DNA from: Budvicia aquatica DSM 5075 = ATCC 35567 | GTDB lineage: Bacteria > Pseudomonadota > Gammaproteobacteria > Enterobacterales > Enterobacteriaceae | DNA: 64,000 nucleotides | Direction of reading: 5' to 3' | Assembly: GCF_000427805.1 (NCBI RefSeq) | Contig: NZ_ATYS01000010.1 | Coordinates: 1-64,000, forward strand | In this document: one piece after another, positions 33,688 to 42,709 of the stretch | Position numbering within the stretch: the first letter of the stretch is position 1 | Layout: each line of letters starts with the position of its first letter | Notes under the pieces: model-generated | Database searches by the model: none | Told to the model about the DNA's origin: nothing | Seen by the model: only the letters and a program-made list of their open reading frames with translations | Position numbers and translations under genes: made by a program

Positions 33688-34779
33688 ATGCGTTATCTGG
33701 CTGCTATTTTACCCTCAATACTGTTGCTCACTGCCTGTAGCAGTGACCCGAAGCCATTCACCGAGGCTCCGTTAACCACGCCTAAGGGCGGTTTCCAGTT
33801 AGAACGGGAGCATACTGTTCACTTGCTGGGCGGTGATTTTGCATCCAATCAGGCAGCAGAAGCCTTTATTGATAAAATGGTCAAGGTACATGGATTCGAC
33901 CGCCAGCAGCTACACGACATACTGGCCCAAACGAAGAGTCTCGACTGGGTTATTGGCCTGATGGACAAGCAAGCCCCATCCACTACCCCGGCCCCTCCCG
34001 GCTATGTTCCTAAACCTAACGGTGCATGGATTCGCTACAGCAATAAGTTTATTACGCCAACCAATATTCCCAAAGGCGTAGCCTTCTGGAATCAGCATGA
34101 AGAAGCGCTACAGCGCGCATGGAAACAGTTCGGGGTTCCGCCTGAAATCATCGTGGGTATTATCGGTGTTGAAACCGGCTGGGGCCGGAATATGGGAAAA
34201 ACCCGGATTATCGATGCGCTGGCAACCTTATCCTTTAACTATCCGCGCCGCGCTGAATACTTTACCGGCGAGCTGGAAACCTTCTTGCTGATGGCCCGAG
34301 CTGAAGGAAACGATCCGCTGTCTTTACGCGGTTCTTATGCCGGAGCCATGGGCTATGGCCAGTTTATGCCTTCATCGTTTAAGCAATATGCGATAGATTT
34401 CGACGGCAATGGCCATACTAACCTGTGGGATCCGGTTGATGCTATCGGCAGCGTTGCTAACTACTTTAAAGCCCACGGCTGGCAAAAAGGCTCACCGGTT
34501 GCCGTATTGGCAAGCGGTCAGGCTCCGTTACTGGACAACGGCTTTAAGACTAAATACCCAATATCCGTTCTGGCTTCTGCCGGGTTAAAACCGCTGGGGT
34601 CGCTCGGTGGCCATACTGAAGTCAGCCTGCTGCGCCTCGATATGGGCACCAGCTTCCAGTACTGGTACGGACTGCCTAATTTCTACGTTATTACGCGCTA
34701 TAACCACAGCACTCACTATGCCATGGCGATCTGGCAGTTGGGTGAAGCGGTAGGAAGAGCGCGGCTTCAGGCAAAGTAA
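33688..34779 (+). CDS. mltB: Membrane-bound lytic murein transglycosylase B
   Basis: 363 residues (E. coli 361). Lipoprotein signal peptide with lipobox LLTAC and lipidated C17. The lytic transglycosylase domain has the catalytic E162 in GVETGWG and the substrate-site segment YAGAMGYGQFMPSSF; an EF-hand-like DFDGNGHTNLWD (about 235-247) fits the Ca2+ site of Slt35. It cuts the MurNAc-GlcNAc bond of peptidoglycan to 1,6-anhydro products from the inner face of the outer membrane. In E. coli it lies by srlA; the location here is different. Confidence 0.95.
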   Translation: MRYLAAILPSILLLTACSSDPKPFTEAPLTTPKGGFQLEREHTVHLLGGDFASNQAAEAFIDKMVKVHGFDRQQLHDILAQTKSLDWVIGLMDKQAPSTTPAPPGYVPKPNGAWIRYSNKFITPTNIPKGVAFWNQHEEALQRAWKQFGVPPEIIVGIIGVETGWGRNMGKTRIIDALATLSFNYPRRAEYFTGELETFLLMARAEGNDPLSLRGSYAGAMGYGQFMPSSFKQYAIDFDGNGHTNLWDPVDAIGSVANYFKAHGWQKGSPVAVLASGQAPLLDNGFKTKYPISVLASAGLKPLGSLGGHTEVSLLRLDMGTSFQYWYGLPNFYVITRYNHSTHYAMAIWQLGEAVGRARLQAK

Positions 34780-34795
34780 GCGGATTCATCATAGA

Positions 34796-34836
34796 AAAGG
34801 GCTGCATAGCAGCCCTCAGATTGCTGACAAACCTCA
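34796..34836. repeat. Dispersed palindromic repeat, inverted copy
   Basis: AGGGCTGC/GCAGCCCT hairpin followed by CAGATTGCTGACAAA. It is the reverse complement of the pattern at 35040-35080 and lies about 17 bp after the mltB stop. It can serve as the mltB terminator, although no long T-run is present in this direction. Confidence 0.6.
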
Positions 34837-35039
34837 AATACTAAAATTTAGGTGTTAAAAAACTTAAACGCAGGGAGAGCTTTCCGTTGGGGTCGTAGCA
34901 ACTTTAGTTGCCGGAGGGCCCCTAGGAAAGGTAGGCCCGGAGCCCTCAAAGCTCAAAACCTCGCCCTTCGGCCGATAGAAAAAATAAATATTCCAATAAT
35001 GATTATGCGGACGAAATTTGCACTGAAATCAAATTAGAT
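34837..35039. other. Spacer between inverted repeats; possible non-autonomous element
   Basis: About 200 bp bracketed by inverted repeats of roughly 35 bp. It contains GC-rich palindromic segments (GGGCCcctaggaaaggtaGGCCC around 34916-34938, CGCCCTTCGGCCG near 34962) and no gene. The right part, GCACTGA..ATTAGATCA, resembles the DNA upstream of the transposase at the left window edge. Confidence 0.4.
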
Positions 35040-35080
35040 CACTTTGTCATTAGTCTGAGGGCTGCATAGCAGCCCTTTAT
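35028..35080. repeat. Dispersed palindromic repeat, copy 2
   Basis: ATTAGATCA followed by CTTTGTCATTAGTCTGAGG and the hairpin GGGCTGC/GCAGCCC. It matches copy 1 (212-283) over about 30 bases except for the 24-bp hairpin insertion there. It lies just downstream of the convergent ubiB-like gene. Confidence 0.6.
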
Positions 35081-35093
35081 ACTATCGACAAAC

Positions 35094-36731
35094 TCACTTT
35101 CTCATCCGTAGCGCCAGCAAGAACACCCCTGCTATTACCACTAAAACACTTAACGACTGAAATATCGGTATACCAAAAATAGTCAACGTTGAGCTGGTTA
35201 ACCATGGGGCGATGCCTAAGGTAAAAGCGCCGGTGATAATGGCTATCGCCAGCGTCAGTGCGCTGCGTTCCAGTGAATTAGTCAGGTTACTCAAATTGGT
35301 AGCATTAAGGTCGACGTTCAGTTTTCCATTCTGCAACCGGCGTAACAGTAAGTTGAGGGTTTGCGGTAAACCTTCGCTGGCCTCAATCATTTCCATTCCC
35401 ATTTTACGCATCCGCTGGCGGGATTCTTTTAGGCCATAGCGCTTTAAAATCGCCTTACGCAGGAAGGGGGTCAGGGTCTGAATAATATCAAAGTCTGGAT
35501 CAATTCGGTGTAATACGCCGTCGGCGGTAATCAGCGCTTTAAATAGCAAAACTAAATCAGGCGGAAGGGAGAGTTTATATTCTCGAGCGATGGCCAGAAT
35601 GGTCATCAACGCTCTGCCCAGCTGTAGTTCACCCGGTCCCATCCGATCAAGAAAATCCTGTGCCGCCAGTTCTAACAGACTAACGTCAGGTAAACCATCG
35701 CCGCTCCATTGAATCAATGTGTTTACCAGCCCTTCACTCTCACGGGCAGCAAGAGACTGCAACATCATCAGCAACTGGTTACGGCGGCGGGCAGACAGCT
35801 GCCCCACCATACCAAAATCAATAAATGCCACCTGATTATCACCAACGGCCATCAGGTTTCCGGCATGAGGATCTGCATGATACAGCCGGTCCTCAAACAC
35901 CATCTGCATAAAAGCATAGGCTCCGCGCTGGGCCAGCGCCGGGCCGTCGAATCCGGCATTAGTCAGAAAACCGCTGCTGGCCGGTTCAGTACCGGGAATA
36001 AATTCCTGTACCAGCAACAGAGACGATGAATATTCAGGCCAGACTCGGGGGATCACAATCTCCGGACGATCCTGAAAATTTTGAGCAAAATGCTGGCAGT
36101 TGGTTAATTCATGACTGAGATCGAGTTCATGGTGCAACGCCGTTGAGAGCTGGCGCACCAGTTGGCGAGGCTGGAAGCGGGCAAGCTCCGGGCTTTGTTG
36201 TTCAATAAATTCTGCCAGCCAGGCCAGCAGACGCAGATCGGCATTAATGGTTTTTTCAAGCCCGGGGCGCAGCACTTTAACCACCACCGCTTCCCCGCTG
36301 TGTAAACGGGCACGATACACCTGCGCCATGGAGGCCGCGGCTAAAGGAGTGGTACTGAATTCAGCAAAAACTTCTTCCGGAGGAGCCCCTAATGAAGCCG
36401 ATATTTGATCGCACAGGTTCTCCCAGGGCAGAGTTGAAACATTACTGTGTAGCTTTTCAAGCTCGCTGGTCCAGTTATCGTCCAGTAGATCGCCACGCGT
36501 GGCAAGGATTTGCCCGAGCTTAACAAACGTCGGCCCTAATGCCTCCAGCGCCCGACGCAGCTGCTGTGGTTGGTTTTCCGCCGGTGCCTGCAGTTTGAGA
36601 TGACGGCCAATTAAAGTATTCAGCCCCAGAATTCGGATTAAATCCTGTAGGCCATAGCTCAACAGCACCTGTCCTATCTCAGTCAGACGAACCCGATCTC
36701 TGGCAGTCACATAAACGGTTTTCAACAGCAT
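35094..36731 (-). CDS. UbiB/ABC1 atypical kinase paralog
   Basis: 545 residues. Atypical protein-kinase-like ABC1/UbiB fold: KxGQ motif K71-LGQ (FVKLGQILATRGD), alanine-rich nucleotide loop AAASMAQVYRA (131-141), lysine K152 in VVVKVLRPG, the HADPHAGNL catalytic segment near 290 and IDFGMVG near 310. Two hydrophobic helices close the C-terminus (LTLAIAIITGAFTLGIAPWL and IPIFQSLSVLVVIAGVFLLA). UbiB supports ubiquinone synthesis, but that gene lies in ubiE-ubiJ-ubiB; this isolated copy is a paralog more like the Gram-negative AarF-like group. No partner gene is adjacent. Confidence 0.85.
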   Translation of the reverse strand: MLLKTVYVTARDRVRLTEIGQVLLSYGLQDLIRILGLNTLIGRHLKLQAPAENQPQQLRRALEALGPTFVKLGQILATRGDLLDDNWTSELEKLHSNVSTLPWENLCDQISASLGAPPEEVFAEFSTTPLAAASMAQVYRARLHSGEAVVVKVLRPGLEKTINADLRLLAWLAEFIEQQSPELARFQPRQLVRQLSTALHHELDLSHELTNCQHFAQNFQDRPEIVIPRVWPEYSSSLLLVQEFIPGTEPASSGFLTNAGFDGPALAQRGAYAFMQMVFEDRLYHADPHAGNLMAVGDNQVAFIDFGMVGQLSARRRNQLLMMLQSLAARESEGLVNTLIQWSGDGLPDVSLLELAAQDFLDRMGPGELQLGRALMTILAIAREYKLSLPPDLVLLFKALITADGVLHRIDPDFDIIQTLTPFLRKAILKRYGLKESRQRMRKMGMEMIEASEGLPQTLNLLLRRLQNGKLNVDLNATNLSNLTNSLERSALTLAIAIITGAFTLGIAPWLTSSTLTIFGIPIFQSLSVLVVIAGVFLLALRMRK

Positions 36732-36781
36732 AACGTTTCCACATCCTAGAATGATTACGACATCATATCACGCGGGTAAAA

Positions 36782-37717
36782 TCAGGTGAGCCGGACAATA
36801 GCATTAGCGATTTTTTCAAGATGTTTATTATCGGTACCGCAACATCCGCCAACAATTTTTATCTGATTAATTACCGACCTAAGACCCATAATATCCTGCG
36901 CGAGTTCATTACTATCAGAACAATGAAGTTCAATGGCATTATCCAGTTCGGCAGACGAAAGCGGTGACGAGTTAGATTGAATACCGCAAAATCTTTCCCT
37001 GACTAACAGAGTCTGATTAACCGGATTATTCAACGCTTGATGCAACACTCGAGGATGAACACAATTAGCCATATAACATAGAGGGCGCTGTCTTGTGGAG
37101 TTATCAATTACCCGAATAGCATGATCAATACTGTTACCGTCAATCAAATGCCCGCTGCTGCTAACCATAAAACTGATAATGTACGGTAGTGACGTCTCTG
37201 CCATTGCCTGTGCCATTCCAACCGCTTCAGTCAGCGCAGGCATAATCCCGGCAAACAGAAAGTCAGCCCCAGCCTGCTCAAATAATTCCGCAGCCCATGA
37301 GTGAAACTGCTTCGCGTGTTCAACGGATAAGACTTCGGTTGCCTGATAAGCATCTCCTTTACATCCCATCAATCCGCCAATATACATTTCAACATTCGTA
37401 GCTCCCCTAATCGACTTTAGAAAAGAGACGTTATCTTGAATAATACATTGTGCAAAAGATGAGTCAGAAACCCGCTGTCGGTTAGCCCTTCGAGTTGGTG
37501 TAGTGGCAATAAACGGCAGATTATATTTTTTAGCAACTCCGATATATTCGTTCCATAAACTCGCTAAAGCTTCTCTCCCTTTTTCGTCATACACCAGACT
37601 AGCCATGGCAACATGTTCATCAAAACTAAGACCATACTCACGTTTAAGCCTCTCCCCTAAGGCAGCTTCCATTAAGAGATGAGCATTATTTTGGTAGCAG
37701 TCGGTAAATCTTGTCAT
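36782..37717 (-). CDS. Homocysteine S-methyltransferase-family protein
   Basis: 311 residues from the ATG at 37717 (AGGGA ribosome site); a longer frame to 37789 is less likely. TIM-barrel methyltransferase with the three zinc cysteines: one in YMANCVHPR (about residue 215) and the pair in IVGGCCGTD near the C-terminus. The family transfers methyl groups from S-methylmethionine or betaine-type donors to homocysteine. The sequence differs from MmuM in the N-terminus and has no MmuP transporter nearby, so the methyl donor is uncertain. Monocistronic. Confidence 0.8.
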   Translation of the reverse strand: MTRFTDCYQNNAHLLMEAALGERLKREYGLSFDEHVAMASLVYDEKGREALASLWNEYIGVAKKYNLPFIATTPTRRANRQRVSDSSFAQCIIQDNVSFLKSIRGATNVEMYIGGLMGCKGDAYQATEVLSVEHAKQFHSWAAELFEQAGADFLFAGIMPALTEAVGMAQAMAETSLPYIISFMVSSSGHLIDGNSIDHAIRVIDNSTRQRPLCYMANCVHPRVLHQALNNPVNQTLLVRERFCGIQSNSSPLSSAELDNAIELHCSDSNELAQDIMGLRSVINQIKIVGGCCGTDNKHLEKIANAIVRLT

Positions 37718-37836
37718 AAAAATGGTCCCTTTATCACTAAAACACCGCCATTCAGGGCGTATGATCGGACACTCGCATAATCTAACCAATAGAACATAAC
37801 TCGTGCGCGGATCGTCGCCATGGGAGAGTTAATCTG

Positions 37837-38292
37837 ATGAATACATTTGATAAATTGAACACTTTGCTCTCAGTAACTGAGGGAGAATACTATGATAACG
37901 ACTATTTTTTAGATGCTGAAATACAAATCGCTTTATTATCAGAAGCCGATCTGCCACTGCTGCTGACCGCGTGGCAAAGCCAAAATACCCAATGGTGGGA
38001 TCGTTTTACGCAGTCTTCGGCCCATATCCAACAACCTGTTTTACGCTCTTTACTGGCCGGCGCTATCACCACCCGATATAAAATAAAACAGATATTATCA
38101 CTAATGACCCACCTACCGGCGCAGGCCGATCGCTCAGAGCTATCGCAGTCTTTAGTCAATTATTCAGCAGCGCTCTGGCATGCCGAACCTAAGCTGCACT
38201 TGCAAATCCAGCTAAGTACCTGGAGCTGCGGTCTTTCGGCCCGACTGTTAGAAAAGCTTGGATTTAGCTCATGGAAAGAGGCCGGGCTATGA
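37837..38292 (+). CDS. Hypothetical protein upstream of ptxS
   Basis: 151 residues with a good ribosome site (GGAGAG). Soluble, leucine- and glutamine-rich, predicted mostly helical (DADLPLLLTAWQSQN, LRSLLAGAITTRYKIKQILS, LHLQIQLSTWSCGLSARLLE). No signal peptide, no known domain. It is divergent from the homocysteine methyltransferase and reads toward the ptxS regulator 150 bp downstream. No function can be assigned. Confidence 0.6.
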   Translation: MNTFDKLNTLLSVTEGEYYDNDYFLDAEIQIALLSEADLPLLLTAWQSQNTQWWDRFTQSSAHIQQPVLRSLLAGAITTRYKIKQILSLMTHLPAQADRSELSQSLVNYSAALWHAEPKLHLQIQLSTWSCGLSARLLEKLGFSSWKEAGL

Positions 38293-38442
38293 AAATATTG
38301 ACTAAGCTAAGTTTTCTGTTCCGCTAGGCCAATGTTACAGGACAAACAAAATAGACCATAAATTCCCCTAACAATCACCTCCCGACATATCAATGATTAT
38401 GTTAGTCTTCCAGCAATCAAAATCGAGAAGGATTGGCATACC

Positions 38443-39477
38443 GTGAGCAGTAACCAAGGGCCAAAGGCACCGGGGCGTGCCACTATCAGTGACGTAGCCA
38501 AAGCGGCTAAAACCGGGAAAACCAGCATTTCTCGCTATCTGAATGGTGAACAAAACCTGCTGTCTGACGATCTGAAACAACGGATTGAAGATGCTATCCG
38601 TACATTGGATTATCGCCCGAGCCAGATGGCCCGCAGCCTTAAACGCGGTCAAACTCAGCTTATTGGCTTGATTATTGCGGATATTACCAACCCTTATTCG
38701 GTCAACGTTCTGCGCGGTATAGAAGCCGCCTGCCGTGCTCACGGCTACACCCTGCTGGTATGTAATACCAATAACGAAGTCAATCAGGAAGAGCACTATC
38801 TACAGCTGTTGAGTAGCTATCAGGTGGAAGGCATCGTGGTTAACGCGGTCGGAATGCAGGAAGATTCGTTAAATAAGCTCCAGCAATCCTTTTTACCGAT
38901 GGTTCTGATTGATCGTAAAATCCCTGACTTCGCCTGTGATGCCGTCGGACTGGATAATATTCAGGCTGCTACAATGGCCACTGAACACCTACTCCAGCAA
39001 GGGTTTGAAGCCATTTTATTTATCAGCGAGCCTCTAGGCCTGGTTAATACTCGTCTGGAGCGCCTGCAAGGGTTTAACCAAACGATTCAACAGCATAACG
39101 GCGCAATTGCTCAAAATGCAGAAGTCCCGCTCAACGATCCTCAACGGCTGGAAGCCATTCTGCGCGAATTTAACCAAAGCTACCGCGGAATGCGCAAAGC
39201 CGTACTTTCAGCTAACGGTGCCCTGACCCTGCAAATAGCCCGCGGCCTGCGTCATATTGGTCTGCAATGGGGAAGCGATATCGGCCTGCTAGGTTTCGAT
39301 GAACTCGAGTGGGCCGAGCTGGCAGGCGTCGGTATTACCACGCTGAAACAACCTACCTATGAAATAGGCTATGCCGCGCTGGAACAGGTGATTCAGCGAA
39401 TTCAGGGGGATAAACAGCCCGTTGCTGAGCAGCTCTTCAGCGGTGAGCTAATCATCCGCGGTTCTACCACCCACTAA
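38443..39477 (+). CDS. ptxS: PtxS-type LacI-family repressor of 2-ketogluconate genes
   Basis: 344 residues from a GTG start (AAGGA ribosome site). LacI helix-turn-helix at 12-35 (ATISDVAKAAKTGKTSISRYL) and hinge helix with PSQMARSLKRG; the periplasmic-binding-like core follows (LIGLIIADITNPYSVNVLRG onward). It resembles PtxS and KdgR-like members. In Pseudomonas PtxS represses kguEKTD and binds 2-ketogluconate as inducer; here the same four genes follow directly, and a perfect palindrome lies in front of kguE. Confidence 0.88.
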   Translation: MSSNQGPKAPGRATISDVAKAAKTGKTSISRYLNGEQNLLSDDLKQRIEDAIRTLDYRPSQMARSLKRGQTQLIGLIIADITNPYSVNVLRGIEAACRAHGYTLLVCNTNNEVNQEEHYLQLLSSYQVEGIVVNAVGMQEDSLNKLQQSFLPMVLIDRKIPDFACDAVGLDNIQAATMATEHLLQQGFEAILFISEPLGLVNTRLERLQGFNQTIQQHNGAIAQNAEVPLNDPQRLEAILREFNQSYRGMRKAVLSANGALTLQIARGLRHIGLQWGSDIGLLGFDELEWAELAGVGITTLKQPTYEIGYAALEQVIQRIQGDKQPVAEQLFSGELIIRGSTTH

Positions 39478-39525
39478 CCAATATCCGTGAATTCGATCAT
39501 ACTTTTGTACTTTGGCACTTCTTTA

Positions 39526-39545
39526 TGGAACCGGTTCCATATAAT
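39526..39545 (+). promoter_or_regulatory. PtxS operator and -10 element of the kgu operon
   Basis: TGGAACCGGTTCCA (39526-39539) is a perfect 14-bp palindrome, close to the PtxS box TGAAACCGGTTTCA described in Pseudomonas. It abuts TATAAT at 39540-39545, so bound repressor would block RNA polymerase. The kguE start lies 38 bp further on. Confidence 0.85.
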
Positions 39546-39582
39546 CTGAAATCAGTGATGAATAACTGACCAAGGAATAGAT

Positions 39583-40335
39583 ATGAGCAGAGAAGTCATT
39601 GTGGTCACCGCAGCCTACGGCCGTGAAAAAGTCGTTGAACTCGGCGGACAGCAAGCTCTACTACCCGTCATAGCCCAAGCCGGAGCCGACGGCGTTGAGA
39701 TCCGCCGCGAACTGTTTAGTGAGCCAGAGCTACAGAATCTACCCGCTCTGGGCCAGGCAATTCGCGACCATAATCTGGTTGCTTTCTACTCGGTACCGGA
39801 ACCGCTATTTAACCCGGCCGGAGAACTAACCTCCAACCTGCAGCACTATTTCTCTGAAGCCGCACAGCTTAATGCCCGGTTGATTAAATTCTCTCTCGGC
39901 CACTATCAGCCCGGAACCCGTTTGTCCGAACTAAAAGAACGGTTGAGTCGCCAAAGCATCAGGTTGGTTGTCGAGAACGATCAGACCGCTGATTGCGGTA
40001 TTCTGCCGGCGCTCAGCGCCTTCTTTCAAGATGTCACCGATCAACAGCTTCCGCTTGAAATGACCTTTGATATGGCCAACTGGCACTGGGTCGATGAGTC
40101 ACCGTTAACCGCAGTACAACAGTTGAGCCAATACGTGGGCTATATCCACGTTAAAGCGGCCATAGCCACCCAAAAAGGCTGGCGGGCAATTGCGTTAGAC
40201 GATGCCGATAACCTATGGCAGGCCTTACTGGCACAGTTACCGTCTAATACGCCGCGCGGTATCGAGTTTCCGCTTGAAGGGAACGATCTGACCGCAGTCA
40301 CCCGTCATTACGTCAATATCGTTAAAAAGGATTAA
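39583..40335 (+). CDS. kguE: KguE, sugar phosphate isomerase/epimerase-family protein
   Basis: 250 residues, a xylose-isomerase-like TIM barrel (AP-endonuclease family 2). Metal ligands are likely in GVEIRREL (E), VVENDQ (E), EMTFDMANWHW (D) and YIHVKA (H), ending with GIEFPLEG (E). First gene of kguEKTD; its precise step in 2-ketogluconate use is not settled even in Pseudomonas, where epimerase activity is proposed. It is spaced 6 bp from kguK. Confidence 0.88.
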   Translation: MSREVIVVTAAYGREKVVELGGQQALLPVIAQAGADGVEIRRELFSEPELQNLPALGQAIRDHNLVAFYSVPEPLFNPAGELTSNLQHYFSEAAQLNARLIKFSLGHYQPGTRLSELKERLSRQSIRLVVENDQTADCGILPALSAFFQDVTDQQLPLEMTFDMANWHWVDESPLTAVQQLSQYVGYIHVKAAIATQKGWRAIALDDADNLWQALLAQLPSNTPRGIEFPLEGNDLTAVTRHYVNIVKKD

Positions 40336-40341
40336 TTCCCC

Positions 40342-41310
40342 ATGCCAACACCTGTATCTTCTGTACGCAATACTCAACCGCTGGATGTGGTTACGCTCGG
40401 TGAAGCCATGGCGATGTTCGTGGCGACCGAAAGCGGCGATCTGGCGGAAGTGGAAACCTTTACTAAACGTATCGCCGGAGCCGAACTGAATGTCTCCATT
40501 GGATTAGCCCGCTTAGGGTTAAACGTTGGCTGGGTCAGCCGTATTGGCAACGATGCTTTTGGTCGCTTCACCCTGCAACAGCTCAAAAAAGAGGGGGTCG
40601 ATGCCCGTCAGGTTACCACTGACTCACGCTACCCGACGGCTTTTCAGCTCAAATCTAAAGCCGAAAATGGAACCGATCCCATTGTGGACTATTTCAGAAA
40701 GGGCTCGGCAGCCAGCCACCTGTCGGTAGACGATTTTAACCGCGACTACTTTGGCTCTGCGCGCCACCTACACCTCAGCGGCGTTGCGGCAGCGATTTCC
40801 GCCAGCTCACTGGAACTCAGTCGCCATGCGGCTCAGGAAATGCGTTCTATGGGGAAAACCATCTCCTTTGATCCCAATTTACGCCCGGTATTGTGGCCAA
40901 GTCAGCAAGAAATGGTTAAGCAGCTCAACGCGTTAGCATTTATGGCTGACTGGGTATTACCGGGTTTAAAAGAGGGCCAGATTCTGACCGGACAACAAAC
41001 GCCGCAAGGCATTGCCGATTTCTATCTTAATCAGGGTGTAAAAGCCGTGGTGATTAAAACCGGGGCCGACGGAGCATGGTTTAAATCGGCCGATGGTACT
41101 CAGGCGGTGGTTCCTGCTATCAGAGTCGAAAATGTCGTTGATACCGTCGGCGCCGGTGACGGATTCGCCGTTGGTGTTATCAGTGCGCTGCTTGAAGGTA
41201 AGTCTCTGCCGCAGGCCGTTGCCCGCGGTAATAAAATAGGTTCATTAGCGATTCAGGCCATCGGTGACAGCGAGGGTTTACCAACCCGTGCAGCACTTGG
41301 CGAACAATAA
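40342..41310 (+). CDS. kguK: KguK, 2-ketogluconate kinase (PfkB family)
   Basis: 322 residues, ribokinase/PfkB fold. The N-terminal GGA-like motif is in RIAGAELNVSIGLARLG (about 35-51), and the C-terminal ATP signature with catalytic Asp is DTVGAGDGFAVGVI (about 268-281). It phosphorylates 2-ketogluconate to 2-keto-6-phosphogluconate in the cytoplasm. By sequence alone it could be a 2-keto-3-deoxygluconate kinase, but its place between kguE and kguT favours 2-ketogluconate. Confidence 0.87.
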   Translation: MPTPVSSVRNTQPLDVVTLGEAMAMFVATESGDLAEVETFTKRIAGAELNVSIGLARLGLNVGWVSRIGNDAFGRFTLQQLKKEGVDARQVTTDSRYPTAFQLKSKAENGTDPIVDYFRKGSAASHLSVDDFNRDYFGSARHLHLSGVAAAISASSLELSRHAAQEMRSMGKTISFDPNLRPVLWPSQQEMVKQLNALAFMADWVLPGLKEGQILTGQQTPQGIADFYLNQGVKAVVIKTGADGAWFKSADGTQAVVPAIRVENVVDTVGAGDGFAVGVISALLEGKSLPQAVARGNKIGSLAIQAIGDSEGLPTRAALGEQ

Positions 41311-41320
41311 CAATACTGTG

Positions 41321-41361
41321 CCGTATCGACGCTATCTCTGTAACCTACAAATCCGATACGG
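41321..41361 (+). promoter_or_regulatory. Intercistronic hairpin kguK-kguT
   Basis: CCGTATCG (41321-41328) pairs with CGATACGG (41354-41361). There is no T-run, so it probably tunes mRNA stability or relative expression within the operon. Confidence 0.45.
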
Positions 41362-41388
41362 TTAACGAATAATAAAAAGGATGTATCG

Positions 41389-42645
41389 ATGAGCATAACT
41401 AAACTCTCAGCCAAACGCTGGTGGTACATAATGCCGATTGTGTTTATCACTTACAGTCTGGCTTATCTCGATCGGGCAAACTTTAGCTTTGCCGCCGCGG
41501 CCGGACTTAATGAAGACCTCGGTATCACCAGAGGCATGGCATCTCTGTTAGGTGCACTGTTCTTTCTCGGCTATTTTTTCTTTCAGATCCCCGGAGCTAT
41601 TTACGCCGAGCGCCGCAGCGTTAAGCGATTGATCTTCTGGTGCCTGATTCTATGGGGCATGTGCGCAACCCTGACCGGAATGGTGAGCAATATCCCGATG
41701 CTGATCGGCATCCGCTTTGCCCTCGGCGTAGTAGAGGCTGCGGTAATGCCGGCGATGCTGATTTATATCAGTAACTGGTTTACGAAGTCAGAACGCTCGC
41801 GGGCCAATACCTTCCTGATACTGGGTAATCCGGTCACCGTACTGTGGATGTCTATCGTCTCAGGCTATCTGGTCCATGCCTATGGCTGGCGCGAAATGTT
41901 TATCATCGAGGGTATTCCTGCCGTTATCTGGGCATTCTGCTGGTGGATGCTGGTTCAGGACAAACCCTCACAGGCTAAATGGCTCAGCGATGACGAAAAA
42001 AGCGCGCTACAGCAGCAGCTAGCTAAAGAACAGGAAGGCATTAAAGCGGTACGTAACTACCGCGAAGCCTTTAAATCTCGCAACGTCATTATTTTATGCA
42101 TGCAGTACTTTGCCTGGAGTATTGGCGTGTATGGCTTCGTCCTGTGGCTACCGTCGATTCTACGTAACGGCTCAGAGATGGGCATGATCGAAGCCGGTTG
42201 GCTGTCCGCAGTGCCTTATCTGGTTGCGACCATAGCCATGATTGTCGTCTCGTGGGCATCGGATAAGATGCAAAACCGTAAGCTGTTCGTCTGGCCACTG
42301 TTACTGATCGGGGCTCTGGCCTTCTTCGGCTCTTACCTACTAGGCAGCAGCAACTTTTGGCTCTCTTATATCTTACTGGTGATTGCCGGTGCGGCGATGT
42401 ATGCCCCTTACGGCCCGTTCTTCGCCATTATTCCTGAAATGCTACCGCGTAATGTGGCAGGCGGGGCCATGGCATTGATTAACAGCATGGGTGCGCTGGG
42501 ATCATTCTTTGGTTCGTGGTTTGTCGGTTACCTAAACGGCGCAACCGGTAGCCCGTCGGCCTCATATATGTTTATGGCTTTGGCTCTACTGGCATCGGTC
42601 GGCCTTACGCTGATCGTTAAACCGGCACAGGAACAAACCGCCTGA
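41389..42645 (+). CDS. kguT: KguT, 2-ketogluconate MFS transporter
   Basis: 418 residues, 12 membrane segments, anion:cation symporter (ACS) family of the major facilitator superfamily, as for sugar-acid transporters (GudP, DgoT, KguT). Conserved features are the first helix LAYLDRANFSFAAA, the helix-4 motif RFALGVVEAAVMPAM and the cytoplasmic loop after helix 2 (AERRSVKR). It would import 2-ketogluconate with protons across the inner membrane. Third gene of kguEKTD. Confidence 0.87.
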   Translation: MSITKLSAKRWWYIMPIVFITYSLAYLDRANFSFAAAAGLNEDLGITRGMASLLGALFFLGYFFFQIPGAIYAERRSVKRLIFWCLILWGMCATLTGMVSNIPMLIGIRFALGVVEAAVMPAMLIYISNWFTKSERSRANTFLILGNPVTVLWMSIVSGYLVHAYGWREMFIIEGIPAVIWAFCWWMLVQDKPSQAKWLSDDEKSALQQQLAKEQEGIKAVRNYREAFKSRNVIILCMQYFAWSIGVYGFVLWLPSILRNGSEMGMIEAGWLSAVPYLVATIAMIVVSWASDKMQNRKLFVWPLLLIGALAFFGSYLLGSSNFWLSYILLVIAGAAMYAPYGPFFAIIPEMLPRNVAGGAMALINSMGALGSFFGSWFVGYLNGATGSPSASYMFMALALLASVGLTLIVKPAQEQTA

Positions 42646-42709
42646 TTCAATTAGCGCCGTACCTTTGGTATGGCGCTTTATTATCTAAAATCCATTAGTG
42701 AGAAATGCC

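Noticed and set aside
37837-38292. Idea that the 151-residue protein belongs to the kgu operon
   Set aside because: It is separated from ptxS by 150 bp, shows no sugar-acid enzyme motif, and kgu blocks elsewhere do not need it.
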